DNA of 37,171 nt from Actinomycetota bacterium (GTDB lineage Bacteria > Actinomycetota > Actinomycetes > Nanopelagicales > Nanopelagicaceae). The notes beneath the pieces are model-generated. The model did not search any database. It was not told where the DNA came from and saw only the letters and a program-made list of their open reading frames with translations. This document shows, piece by piece, positions 28,220-37,171 of this stretch. The stretch's first letter is position 1. Each line of letters starts with the position of its first letter. Both the position numbers and the translations under genes were made by a program. The DNA lies in the NCBI GenBank assembly GCA_026392695.1, contig JAPLBP010000074.1, positions 1 through 37,171 of the forward strand, in the 5' to 3' direction.

Positions 28220-29568
28220 GCACATCAACAGATCCTTTAATTGATCCATACGCTACTTCTCGGGAAACCACGGAAGGCAGAGTCTTCTCAGTTACTGGTG
28301 GTGACTGGGATTCACTCGTCACGGAGATTGGTGCAACAAAGGAAGAGCGCGTTGTGGTCAATATGGGCCCACAACACCCTTCTACTCACGGTGTGCTCCG
28401 ACTTGTTCTTGAACTAGAAGGCGAATCAGTCACGGAATTGCGCGCTGGTATTGGTTACTTACATACCGGAATCGAAAAGAACGCTGAGTACCGAAGTTGG
28501 ACTCAAGGCGTCACTTTCGTAACTCGCATGGATTATCTTGCTCCGCTTTTCAATGAAGCCGCGTATTGCCTTGGCGTAGAGAAATTACTTGGGATAACCG
28601 ATGATGTAACAGAAAGAGCGAGCGCGATACGTGTGTTGATGATGGAGTTCAACCGAATCTCTTCTCACATGGTTGCTTTAGGGACTGGTGCTCTGGAACT
28701 AGGCGCTCTTTCTCCAATGATCTTCTGCTTCCGTGAGCGCGAAAAAGTTCTTGATGTTTTTGAAATGATTTCGGGTTTGCGCATGAACATGGCGTATATC
28801 CGTCCGGGTGGAGTCGCACAGGATTTACCACCAAATGCACTTGCGAAGATTCGCGAGACGGTGAAAGAGCTTCGTCGGGATTTTAAAGATAACGACAAGC
28901 TTCTCATCGGCAACACTATCTGGATGAAGCGCACTGAAGACGTGGGGTACTTGGATTTGGCTGGTTGCACAACTTTGGGAGTGACTGGTCCAGTCCTTCG
29001 AGCAACTGGAATGCCTTGGGACCTTCGCAAACTCCAGCCATATAGCGGTTACGAAAACTACAACTTTGATGTTGTCACAGCCGACACGTGTGACGTTTAT
29101 GGACGCTTCTTAATCCGCATGAGCGAATTGGAACAATCACTTCGCATTATCGAACAGTGTGTGGACAAACTAGAGAAGTTAGAAGGACAGCCAGTAATGG
29201 TTGCAGATAAGAAGATTGCTTGGCCTTCACAACTAGCTCTTGGTGGGGATGGACTTGGAAACTCTCTTGACCACATTAGAGAAATTATGGGGACCTCCAT
29301 GGAGTCTCTGATTCATCACTTCAAACTAGTTACCGAAGGCTTCAGGGTTCCTGCTGGTCAGATTTATGAAGCGGTGGAATCACCTCGTGGCGAAATTGGA
29401 GTCCACCTGGTTTCTGATGGCGGTACCCGCCCATACCGACTTCATTTCCGCGAACCGTCTTTTAATAACCTGCAATCAACTTCAGCGATGTGCGAAGGCT
29501 CCCTTATTGCCGACGTAGTAGCTGCTGTTGCGTCAATCGATCCCGTGATGGGTGGTGTAGATCGCTAA
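28216..29568 (+). CDS. nuoD: NADH-quinone oxidoreductase subunit D
   Basis: 450 aa; [65 protein letters not shown]. Confidence 0.97.
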   Translation: MSTSTDPLIDPYATSRETTEGRVFSVTGGDWDSLVTEIGATKEERVVVNMGPQHPSTHGVLRLVLELEGESVTELRAGIGYLHTGIEKNAEYRSWTQGVTFVTRMDYLAPLFNEAAYCLGVEKLLGITDDVTERASAIRVLMMEFNRISSHMVALGTGALELGALSPMIFCFREREKVLDVFEMISGLRMNMAYIRPGGVAQDLPPNALAKIRETVKELRRDFKDNDKLLIGNTIWMKRTEDVGYLDLAGCTTLGVTGPVLRATGMPWDLRKLQPYSGYENYNFDVVTADTCDVYGRFLIRMSELEQSLRIIEQCVDKLEKLEGQPVMVADKKIAWPSQLALGGDGLGNSLDHIREIMGTSMESLIHHFKLVTEGFRVPAGQIYEAVESPRGEIGVHLVSDGGTRPYRLHFREPSFNNLQSTSAMCEGSLIADVVAAVASIDPVMGGVDR

Positions 29569-30194
29569 TGGCATTTACCGAAGATAATGTGAAGACGATG
29601 GATTCAATGATCGCGCGCTACCCGCGACCGCGTTCCGCGATCATGCCTCTCCTGCACTATGTGCAATCGATTGATGGGTTTGTTACGAACGAGGGAATTG
29701 AACTTGTTGCAAAGAAGTTGGATCTGAGCACCGCCGAAGTTACTGCGGTCTCAACTTTCTACACTCAATACAAGAACAAGCCTGTGGGCGAGTATCACGT
29801 GGGAGTCTGCACCAATACCCTCTGCGCTGTAATGGGCGGGGATGCAATCTTCTCGGCGTTAAAGGAACACCTTGATCTTGAAAACGATGGCGTTACTCCT
29901 GACGGAAAAGTGTCTCTCGAACATCTTGAATGCAATGCAGCGTGTGACTACGCCCCTGTTGTCATGGCCAACTGGGAGTTCTATGACAATCAAACAGTTC
30001 AGTCAGCAATAGATCTTGTAGATGGTGCTCGAGCTGGAAATCCTCCAGCTCCAACCCGTGGTCCAGATGTTCTTCCAACATGGAAACAGAATTCTGCTGT
30101 TCTGGCGGGATTAAATGATGGTCACGCAAATGAAGGTGTTCAAGCCGGGGCTCCGTCACTTCTCGGACTAGAGATTTCAAAGGTGCAGGGATGA
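29568..30194 (+). CDS. nuoE: NADH-quinone oxidoreductase subunit E
   Basis: ATG at 29568 overlapping the nuoD stop; GVCTNTLCAVMGG, ECNAACDYAPVVMANWEFYDN. Confidence 0.96.
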   Translation: MAFTEDNVKTMDSMIARYPRPRSAIMPLLHYVQSIDGFVTNEGIELVAKKLDLSTAEVTAVSTFYTQYKNKPVGEYHVGVCTNTLCAVMGGDAIFSALKEHLDLENDGVTPDGKVSLEHLECNAACDYAPVVMANWEFYDNQTVQSAIDLVDGARAGNPPAPTRGPDVLPTWKQNSAVLAGLNDGHANEGVQAGAPSLLGLEISKVQG

Positions 30195-31498
30195 CAACAC
30201 TTACGCCAGTTCTATCCGAACATTGGGACGAGAAAGATTCGTTTACCATCGAGGGTTACAAACGTCACGGTGGATATGAAGCGGCGAAAAAAGCACTCGC
30301 TATGGAACCAGATGCAGTAATTCAACTCGTTAAGGATTCTGGCCTGCGCGGTCGTGGTGGAGCAGGATTTCCTCCGGGAATGAAGTGGGGATTCATTCCT
30401 CAAGGTGACAATAAAGACCATTATTTAGTTGTTAATGCCGATGAATCAGAGCCTGGTACTTGCAAAGACATGCCGCTCTTGTTGGCCAACCCGCATGTAC
30501 TAGTCGAAGGCGTCATTATCGCTTCTTATGCAATCCGCGCCAAGAAAGCTTTTATCTATGTCCGCGGTGAAGTCACGCACGTTGTTCGTCGCCTTAATCA
30601 AGCGATTGAAGATGCTTACAAAGCTGGCTACCTAGGAAAGAATATTTTTGGAACTGGAGTCGAAGTTGATCTCGTTCTCCATGTCGGCGCCGGTGCCTAC
30701 ATCTGCGGAGAAGAAACAGCTCTCCTGGATTCACTTGAAGGTTTCCGCGGACAACCCCGACTTCGACCTCCGTTTCCTGCAATCGCTGGTCTATATGCGC
30801 GTCCTACAGTTGTGAACAACGTTGAATCAATTTCATCTGTTCCTTCAATTGTTGCCCGAGGGGCTGAATGGTTTTCATCTATGGGAACCGAAAAGAGCAA
30901 GGGCATGACCCTTTATTCGCTCTCTGGACACGTTGTTCGACCGGGACAATTTGAAGCGCCCCTAGGAATTACTCTTCGGGAATTGCTTGAAATGTCAGGT
31001 GGAATTCGTGAAGGTCACCAACTTAAATTCTGGACTCCTGGTGGATCATCAACGCCAATCTTCACGGCTGATCATCTTGACACTCCTTTAGATTATGAAG
31101 GTGTTGCCGCGGCTGGTTCCATGCTTGGCACCAAAGCACTTCAAATTTTTGATGAAACTACCTGCGTCGTTCGCGCAGTGTTGCGATGGAGTGAGTTTTA
31201 TAAGCATGAGTCTTGTGGAAAATGCACGCCATGTCGTGAAGGCACTTGGTGGCTGGTTCAGCTTCTTCGCGATCTTGAAAATGGAAAAGGCACAGCCACA
31301 GATCTCGATAAGTTGCTCGACTTGTGCGAAAACATTCTGGGGCGCGCATTTTGCGCCCTTGGTGATGGAGCTACGAGTCCGATTACTTCGTCGATCAAGC
31401 ACTTTAGGGATGAGTACATCGCACACATCACTCATGGAGGGTGCCCTTTTGACCCTCAAGCGTCAACTCTTTTCGCATCTGCAAAGGCAGGTGCATAG
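30191..31498 (+). CDS. nuoF: NADH-quinone oxidoreductase subunit F
   Basis: 435 aa; GLRGRGGAGFPPGMKW, NADESEPGTCKD, AGAYICGEETALLDSLEG, ESCGKCTPCREGT. Confidence 0.97.
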   Translation: MTTLTPVLSEHWDEKDSFTIEGYKRHGGYEAAKKALAMEPDAVIQLVKDSGLRGRGGAGFPPGMKWGFIPQGDNKDHYLVVNADESEPGTCKDMPLLLANPHVLVEGVIIASYAIRAKKAFIYVRGEVTHVVRRLNQAIEDAYKAGYLGKNIFGTGVEVDLVLHVGAGAYICGEETALLDSLEGFRGQPRLRPPFPAIAGLYARPTVVNNVESISSVPSIVARGAEWFSSMGTEKSKGMTLYSLSGHVVRPGQFEAPLGITLRELLEMSGGIREGHQLKFWTPGGSSTPIFTADHLDTPLDYEGVAAAGSMLGTKALQIFDETTCVVRAVLRWSEFYKHESCGKCTPCREGTWWLVQLLRDLENGKGTATDLDKLLDLCENILGRAFCALGDGATSPITSSIKHFRDEYIAHITHGGCPFDPQASTLFASAKAGA

Positions 31499-33847
31499 AT
31501 GACGACGGCAGAGCTCGTAGACATGATTACGGTCGTAATTGATGGTTTTGAAATTAGCGTTCCTAAGGGAACGTTAGTTATTCGTGCTGCTGAAAAATTG
31601 GGAATTCAGATTCCACGTTTTTGCGATCATCCGCTTTTAGACCCTGTTGGTGCTTGCCGCCAATGTTTGGTTGACATAGAAATTAATGGTCGAGCATTTC
31701 CAAAACCACAGGCCTCTTGCACGATTCCTGTTGAGCCAGGCATGATCGTAAAAACTCAATTGACATCGGCTGTTGCTGAAAAGGCACAGCGAGGAGTAAT
31801 GGAGTTGTTGCTGATCAATCACCCGCTTGATTGCCCAGTGTGCGATAAAGGCGGCGAGTGCCCTCTTCAAAATCAGGCGATGAGCACAGGTCAAGGCGAG
31901 TCTCGCTTCGAAGGCGTTAAGCGCACATTTGAAAAACCAGTCAATATCTCTTCTCAAGTTTTGCTAGATAGAGAGCGATGCATCCTTTGTGCTCGCTGCA
32001 CTCGATTCTCCGATCAGATTGCTGCAGATCCGTTCATTACTCTGAACGAGCGAGGCGCACTCCAGCAAGTCGGTATTTACGAAAAGCAGCCATTCGAATC
32101 TTATTTCTCGGGAAATACAGTTCAGATCTGCCCAGTCGGTGCGCTAACAGGTGCGTCATATCGATTCCGTGCGCGTCCTTTCGATCTTGTTTCAACACCA
32201 TCCGCTTGTGAGCATTGCGCATCAGGATGCTCATTACGTACAGACGTGCGTCGCGGAAAAACTCTTCGTAGGTTGGCTGGAGAAGATGCCAGCGTCAATG
32301 AAGAGTGGAACTGCGACAAAGGTCGTTGGGCTTTCAAATACGTAACTTCAGCTCAACGTCTCTCTCACCCACTGGTTAGAAATTCATCAGGTGACCTTCA
32401 AGAAGCCTCGTGGCCAGAAGCTCTTGCCGCAGCGGTTGCAGGATTACAAGGAAAGCGCACTGCTGTATTGGTTGGTGGACGAGCAACGGTTGAAGATTCA
32501 TATGGCTATAGCAAGTTTGCGCGAGTTGCACTTAAGACAAACGATATTGACTTCCGTAATCGCGTGACATCCAATGAAGAACGCGATTTCCTAGCGACTG
32601 CAATTATTAAGTCTGAACCCACTTATATCGATATTGATCGGGCGGATGCAGTTCTTCTTGTTGGATTTGAGCCAGAAGAAGAGTCGCCAATTGTTTTCTT
32701 GCGTATTCACAAGCAAGTTCGAAAGCGCGGCTTAAAAGTCACAGCCATTGCGAGCAAGCTTTCTATTGGAAATGAGAAATTGAAAGCGAATTTCATTTCT
32801 GTAGTTCCAGGTACTGAGCCTGCTGAGATCAAGAAACAAGAACTTTCTGCCAAGTCAATTATTCTTGTTGGGGAGCGAGCAAGTGAAAGTTCTGGATCGC
32901 TCTCGGCGGTTGTTGAATTGGCACTTAAGAGCGGTGCGAAGATCGCATGGATTCCACGTCGCGCGGGTGAACGTGGAGCGCTTAGTGCCGGTGCGATCGG
33001 AAATCTTCTTCCCGGTGCTCGCCCAGTAAATAACATTGAGGCACGAGTAGATCTCGCTGCAGCGTGGGGTGTCGATTCACTTCCATCTGATAATGGTTTA
33101 GGTAGTGAAGAAATCTGGGCAGCGGCGAACACGGGCGAGATCGAGGCTCTTGTTGTTGGCGGTGTGGACCCAATGGATGGCGAAAAGAGCCATGAAGCTT
33201 TGAGCGCATTACAGAAGGCATTTGTTATCAGCCTTGAGATTGCCACCAGCAATGTGACCCAATTTGCTGACGTCGTTTTCCCTGTGGCTGCAGTCGTTGA
33301 GAAATCTGGTTCATTTATGAACTGGGAAGGGCGCTCGCGTGCTTTCGAAGCAGCGGTGGACTCACTCCAACGATCCGACCTTCGCATCCTCTCAATGCTG
33401 GCCGACGCCATGGGCCTTCCAATTTCATTGCCTACGGTTAAGGCTGCTGCCAAAGAGATTGCATCCGTTGGAAATTGGGATGGAGCAGGTGCTGATTTCA
33501 TCGCTACGAAACCATCTGCGCCTCACACTCTCAAAAAGAATGAAGCGATTCTCACTTCGTGGAGAAGACTGCTAGATGAAGGGTCTTTGCAAGAGGGAGA
33601 AGAGAATTTGGCTGGCACCGCACGTAAGACAGTTGTGGTGATTTCGCCGAAGAGGGCAAAGGCGATAGGTGTGGTGGACGGAGATCCAGTTTGTGTCTCC
33701 AACGCTCATGGATCTGTTGTTCTTCCTGTTCTAGTTGAAGAAATTCATGACGACGCAGTTTGGTTGCCACGCAATTCGCGTGGATCACATTTACTCGCCA
33801 CATTGGGTGTTGCCAGTGGCGCCGTTGTATCGGTGGTGAAGGAATGA
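31499..33847 (+). CDS. nuoG: NADH-quinone oxidoreductase subunit G
   Basis: 782 aa; [61 protein letters not shown]. Confidence 0.96.
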   Translation: MTTAELVDMITVVIDGFEISVPKGTLVIRAAEKLGIQIPRFCDHPLLDPVGACRQCLVDIEINGRAFPKPQASCTIPVEPGMIVKTQLTSAVAEKAQRGVMELLLINHPLDCPVCDKGGECPLQNQAMSTGQGESRFEGVKRTFEKPVNISSQVLLDRERCILCARCTRFSDQIAADPFITLNERGALQQVGIYEKQPFESYFSGNTVQICPVGALTGASYRFRARPFDLVSTPSACEHCASGCSLRTDVRRGKTLRRLAGEDASVNEEWNCDKGRWAFKYVTSAQRLSHPLVRNSSGDLQEASWPEALAAAVAGLQGKRTAVLVGGRATVEDSYGYSKFARVALKTNDIDFRNRVTSNEERDFLATAIIKSEPTYIDIDRADAVLLVGFEPEEESPIVFLRIHKQVRKRGLKVTAIASKLSIGNEKLKANFISVVPGTEPAEIKKQELSAKSIILVGERASESSGSLSAVVELALKSGAKIAWIPRRAGERGALSAGAIGNLLPGARPVNNIEARVDLAAAWGVDSLPSDNGLGSEEIWAAANTGEIEALVVGGVDPMDGEKSHEALSALQKAFVISLEIATSNVTQFADVVFPVAAVVEKSGSFMNWEGRSRAFEAAVDSLQRSDLRILSMLADAMGLPISLPTVKAAAKEIASVGNWDGAGADFIATKPSAPHTLKKNEAILTSWRRLLDEGSLQEGEENLAGTARKTVVVISPKRAKAIGVVDGDPVCVSNAHGSVVLPVLVEEIHDDAVWLPRNSRGSHLLATLGVASGAVVSVVKE

Positions 33848-35058
33848 CTACATCAGAAATCATCGGACAAGATCCTGGGTGGATCATCGCGGTCAAGGGG
33901 CTTCTGGTCTTCGCCGTATGCGTTCTACTTACCCTGATGGCGGTTTGGGGCGAACGAAGAATCGTCGCTCGAATGCAAATGCGTCTAGGACCTAACCGCG
34001 TAGGACCATTCGGATTAGTTCAAGCCCTTGCCGACGGCGTGAAATTGGCGCTCAAAGAAGACCTTATTCCAGCGGCTGCTGACAAGATCGTTTTTATTAT
34101 CGCGCCAATTATTAGCGCAACTACTTGTTTCATGTCCTTCGCAGTTATTCCAGTTACAGGCAAAGTGAGCCTCTTCGGACACCAAACGGTCATGCAGATG
34201 ACCGATTTACCTGTTGGTGTTTTATATGTTTTGGCTATCGCTTCGGTCGGTGTTTACGGAATTGTTCTAGCTGGTTGGTCTTCGGGCTCTACATATCCTC
34301 TTCTCGGAGGGCTTCGTTCAAGTGCACAGGTAATCTCCTATGAAGTTGCGATGGGCCTTTCACTTGTCGCTGTATTTATTTATTCAGGATCAATGTCCAC
34401 CTCAGACATCGTTGCGGCTCAAAATAAGTGGTGGTTCGCAGTAGTCCTCTTCCCGTCATTTGTTATTTACGCGATTTCAATGGTGGGCGAAACAAACCGT
34501 GCGCCCTTTGACTTAGCTGAAGCAGAAGGTGAACTCGTGGGTGGGTTCCACACCGAGTATTCCTCGCTTAAGTTCGCTCTCTTCTTCTTGGCTGAATACG
34601 TCAACATTGTTGCTGTATCTGCTTTGGCAACAACGCTTTTCCTCGGGGGATATCACGCACTTCCCGGCTTAACCTTTACCGAGTCATGGTTGGGCGGTTG
34701 GTTCACGATGGTGTGGTTCTTCGCCAAGGTCTTGTTCTTCTTCTTTATTTTTGTATGGCTTCGCGGAACGCTTCCGCGATTGCGTTACGACCAATTCATG
34801 AAGTTCGGCTGGAAAGTTCTTATCCCAGTGAGTTTGTTTTGGATTATGGTCGTTGCCACGATGCGCGTGCTTTCGCTTAGAGGCGCGTCACGGCCAACCG
34901 TTCTTATCTGTGCTGGCGTCGTTGTTGGAATCGTTTTGATCGCCAACCTTGCATACGATTCTTCGAAGAAAAAGGTTGCCGAAGCAACCCGGCCGGGTCC
35001 CGATTTGCCTGCTCCATTTGCAGTTCCCGCCATTCCAGGTTCACGCGAGGAGGCATAA
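33844..35058 (+). CDS. nuoH: NADH-quinone oxidoreductase subunit H
   Basis: ATG 33844 overlapping the nuoG stop; [58 protein letters not shown]. Confidence 0.97.
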   Translation: MTTSEIIGQDPGWIIAVKGLLVFAVCVLLTLMAVWGERRIVARMQMRLGPNRVGPFGLVQALADGVKLALKEDLIPAAADKIVFIIAPIISATTCFMSFAVIPVTGKVSLFGHQTVMQMTDLPVGVLYVLAIASVGVYGIVLAGWSSGSTYPLLGGLRSSAQVISYEVAMGLSLVAVFIYSGSMSTSDIVAAQNKWWFAVVLFPSFVIYAISMVGETNRAPFDLAEAEGELVGGFHTEYSSLKFALFFLAEYVNIVAVSALATTLFLGGYHALPGLTFTESWLGGWFTMVWFFAKVLFFFFIFVWLRGTLPRLRYDQFMKFGWKVLIPVSLFWIMVVATMRVLSLRGASRPTVLICAGVVVGIVLIANLAYDSSKKKVAEATRPGPDLPAPFAVPAIPGSREEA

Positions 35059-35059
35059 A

Positions 35060-35683
35060 GTGTCAGATCAGATCGAGCCGACTCGTCGCGACTTAGGCCT
35101 TGAGCCAATACAGATTTCTGCGGTCAATACAGCACCCGTAAGTAAAGATGGAGCAAGTAGCTTTGGAAAGCAGCTTCTCGGTTTTTGGGTCACCTTCCGT
35201 GCGATGTTCAAGAAGGTAACCACAGTTCAGTACCCAGAAGTTAAAGAACCAACTGCTCCTCGCTTTCACGGTCGCCATCAACTCAATCGCCATCCTGATG
35301 GGCTCGAAAAGTGCATCGGTTGCGAACTTTGCGCGTGGGCATGTCCTGCGGATGCAATTTATGTTGAAGGTGCCTCGAATACAGAAGAAGAGCGGATGTC
35401 ACCCGGCGAGCGTTATGGCAAGGTGTATCAAATTAATTATCTTCGCTGTATTTTCTGTGGACTTTGCATTGAAGCTTGTCCTACTCGTGCGTTGACTATG
35501 ACCAACGAATACGAGCTAGCCGATAACTCGCGCTCGAGTTTGATTTATGAAAAAGCAGATCTCCTTGCACCTTTAAGAGAAGGCATGTTGATGCCACCGC
35601 ATCCCATGTACCCCGACATGACTGACACCAATTATTACAAGGGTGATGTACTCGGTTTTCATCCTTCTCAAGAGGTGAAGTGA
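35060..35683 (+). CDS. nuoI: NADH-quinone oxidoreductase subunit I
   Basis: GTG 35060; two 4Fe-4S motifs [12 protein letters not shown] and [12 protein letters not shown]. Confidence 0.96.
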   Translation: MSDQIEPTRRDLGLEPIQISAVNTAPVSKDGASSFGKQLLGFWVTFRAMFKKVTTVQYPEVKEPTAPRFHGRHQLNRHPDGLEKCIGCELCAWACPADAIYVEGASNTEEERMSPGERYGKVYQINYLRCIFCGLCIEACPTRALTMTNEYELADNSRSSLIYEKADLLAPLREGMLMPPHPMYPDMTDTNYYKGDVLGFHPSQEVK

Positions 35684-36462
35684 TGTTGAACTTAGCACTG
35701 CAAGTCGGCAAGACTTCGACTCCAGAGTCAGTTCTCTTTTGGATACTTGGTCCAGCGTGTGTTCTTGCGGCACTTGGCATGGTTATGGTTAAGAAGGCAG
35801 TTCACTCAGCAATTCTTTTGGCGTCCATCATGATTACATTGGCGATCTTCTACATCGCTCAGGACGCGCTTTTCCTCGGCATTGTTCAGGTGGTCGTCTA
35901 TACCGGCGCAGTGATGATGCTCTTCCTCTTTATTCTCATGTTGGTCGGCGTTGACACATCGGACTCGCTTACCGAGACGATTCCATTCCTGCGACCAATT
36001 GCGATCCTTTCATCGCTCGGCTTTGGCGGACTTCTCATTGCATTAATTGGGCGCGCAACGCTTGGACATCCGATGGTTGGACTGACCGAAGCCAATGCGG
36101 AAGGCAATGTTCCAGCTCTATCTCAACTTCTATTTTCTAAATATGTGTGGGCATTCGAAGTTGTTTCGGCCTTGCTTATCACAGCAGCGCTTGGAGCCAT
36201 GGTTTTGGCGCACAACCATCGCGTTAATGCTCGTCCAACCCAACGCGATCTATCCATTGCTCGCTTCCGAACGGGCTCTTTGGCTACCGCCGCTGGGCTA
36301 CCAAATCCAGGTGTTTATGCGCTGCACAATGCGGTAGACGTGCCGGCTTTGCTTCCCGACGGCACGCCGGCTGCAGCGTCCATTTCAGCGATGTTGGAAG
36401 CTCGTGGCGATGTTATTGAATCCTTGCCCTTCCAATTACCCGCGAAAGGAGAGGATGAATAA
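35683..36462 (+). CDS. nuoJ: NADH-quinone oxidoreductase subunit J
   Basis: Membrane subunit; [20 protein letters not shown] motif; ATG at 35683 (GTG 35680 possible). Confidence 0.95.
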   Translation: MLNLALQVGKTSTPESVLFWILGPACVLAALGMVMVKKAVHSAILLASIMITLAIFYIAQDALFLGIVQVVVYTGAVMMLFLFILMLVGVDTSDSLTETIPFLRPIAILSSLGFGGLLIALIGRATLGHPMVGLTEANAEGNVPALSQLLFSKYVWAFEVVSALLITAALGAMVLAHNHRVNARPTQRDLSIARFRTGSLATAAGLPNPGVYALHNAVDVPALLPDGTPAAASISAMLEARGDVIESLPFQLPAKGEDE

Positions 36463-36761
36463 TGAACGCCGCTAATTATCTTTATATCTCCGCTCTCCTC
36501 TTTAGCATTGGGGCGATCGGTGTCGTAGTACGTCGAAATGCAATCGTCGTTTTTATGTGCATTGAGTTGATGCTCAACGCTTCAAACCTTGCCTTCGTTA
36601 CTTTTGCTCGAATCAATGGCAATCTAGATGGGCAAGTTGTTGCTTTTTTCACAATGGTTGTGGCCGCCTGCGAAGTCGTAGTCGGTCTGGCAATCATCGT
36701 GACTATTTATAGGTCTCGTCGATCGGCATCAGTTGATGATGCCAGTTTGTTGAAGCGGTGA
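36462..36761 (+). CDS. nuoK: NADH-quinone oxidoreductase subunit K
   Basis: 99 aa; [33 protein letters not shown]. Confidence 0.97.
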   Translation: MNAANYLYISALLFSIGAIGVVVRRNAIVVFMCIELMLNASNLAFVTFARINGNLDGQVVAFFTMVVAACEVVVGLAIIVTIYRSRRSASVDDASLLKR

Positions 36762-36765
36762 ACTG

Positions 36766-37171
36766 ATGACAAGCAACTCACTCGTATATCTCATCGCCCT
36801 TCCGCTCTTTGGGTCGGCAGTATTACTACTCGCTGGACGCAGAAGTGATCGATGGGGTCACATTCTGGCGACCGTCCTTTCGGGGAGTGCATTTCTTGTA
36901 GGTATTTATCAGTTCATACAAATGCTTGGCCGAAGCAATGAACAGCGGGCGATAACCCAGAAGCTATTCAGCTGGATTTCGGTGGGTTCCTTCAAAGTAG
37001 ATGCGTCTCTAATGCTGGATCAGCTTTCTATCTGTTTTGTTTTGCTTATTACAGGCGTAGGAACACTTATCCATATCTATTCCATCGCCTACATGTCACA
37101 TGACCTTGATCGACGTCGATTCTTCGCCTACCTCAACCTCTTTATTGCTGCCATGCTGTTGCTTGTTCTTG
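36766..37171 (+). CDS. nuoL: NADH-quinone oxidoreductase subunit L, 5' part (runs off the window edge)
   Basis: ATG 36766: MTSNSLVYLIALPLFGSAVLLLAGRRSDRW...MLDQLSICFVLLITGVGTLIHIYSIAYMSHDLDRRRFFAYLNLFIAAMLLLVL. Open to the window end, so absent from the ORF track. Confidence 0.94.
   Translation, partial: MTSNSLVYLIALPLFGSAVLLLAGRRSDRWGHILATVLSGSAFLVGIYQFIQMLGRSNEQRAITQKLFSWISVGSFKVDASLMLDQLSICFVLLITGVGTLIHIYSIAYMSHDLDRRRFFAYLNLFIAAMLLLVL

Noticed and set aside
1-37171. CRISPR arrays, tRNA/rRNA genes, transposases, integrases or phage genes
   Set aside because: No regularly spaced repeats, tRNA-like cloverleaf sequence, or mobile-element protein motifs were seen.

Overview
Actinobacterial chromosomal window, probably from a compact or streamlined genome: genes overlap frequently and there are no tRNA, rRNA, CRISPR or transposase genes. 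In order it contains: (i) a DNA-repair block (mutY 5' end, radA, a Cys-rich conserved protein) divergent from proC; (ii) two secreted proteins flanking a 32-aa bS22/AURKAIN-type ribosomal protein missed by the ORF track; (iii) a DUF836 glutaredoxin and an XPB-type helicase / M20 peptidase / XPB-N-like operon; (iv) a HAD hydrolase and a System II cytochrome c maturation locus (histidine phosphatase, TlpA, CcdA, ResB, CcsA); (v) a GNAT acetyltransferase and a HepT/MntA toxin-antitoxin pair; (vi) a near-complete menaquinone locus (menA, menE, menB, menC, menD, menF, menG) with bioY; (vii) a nuo operon from nuoA into nuoL. The most surprising signal is that three well-conserved genes (histidine phosphatase at ~13.28 kb, menE at ~20.05 kb, nuoB at ~27.34 kb) each lack an internal conserved block. 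Two of the lesions also shift the reading frame, and the flanking protein sequence is otherwise well conserved. A fourth gene, bioY, appears to lack its first TM segment. Several systematic assembly or consensus deletions are the most likely explanation, but real lesions in nuoB and menE would be remarkable and easy to test. I did not find a convincing novel multi-gene system; the rest is recognisable housekeeping with a few unusual arrangements.
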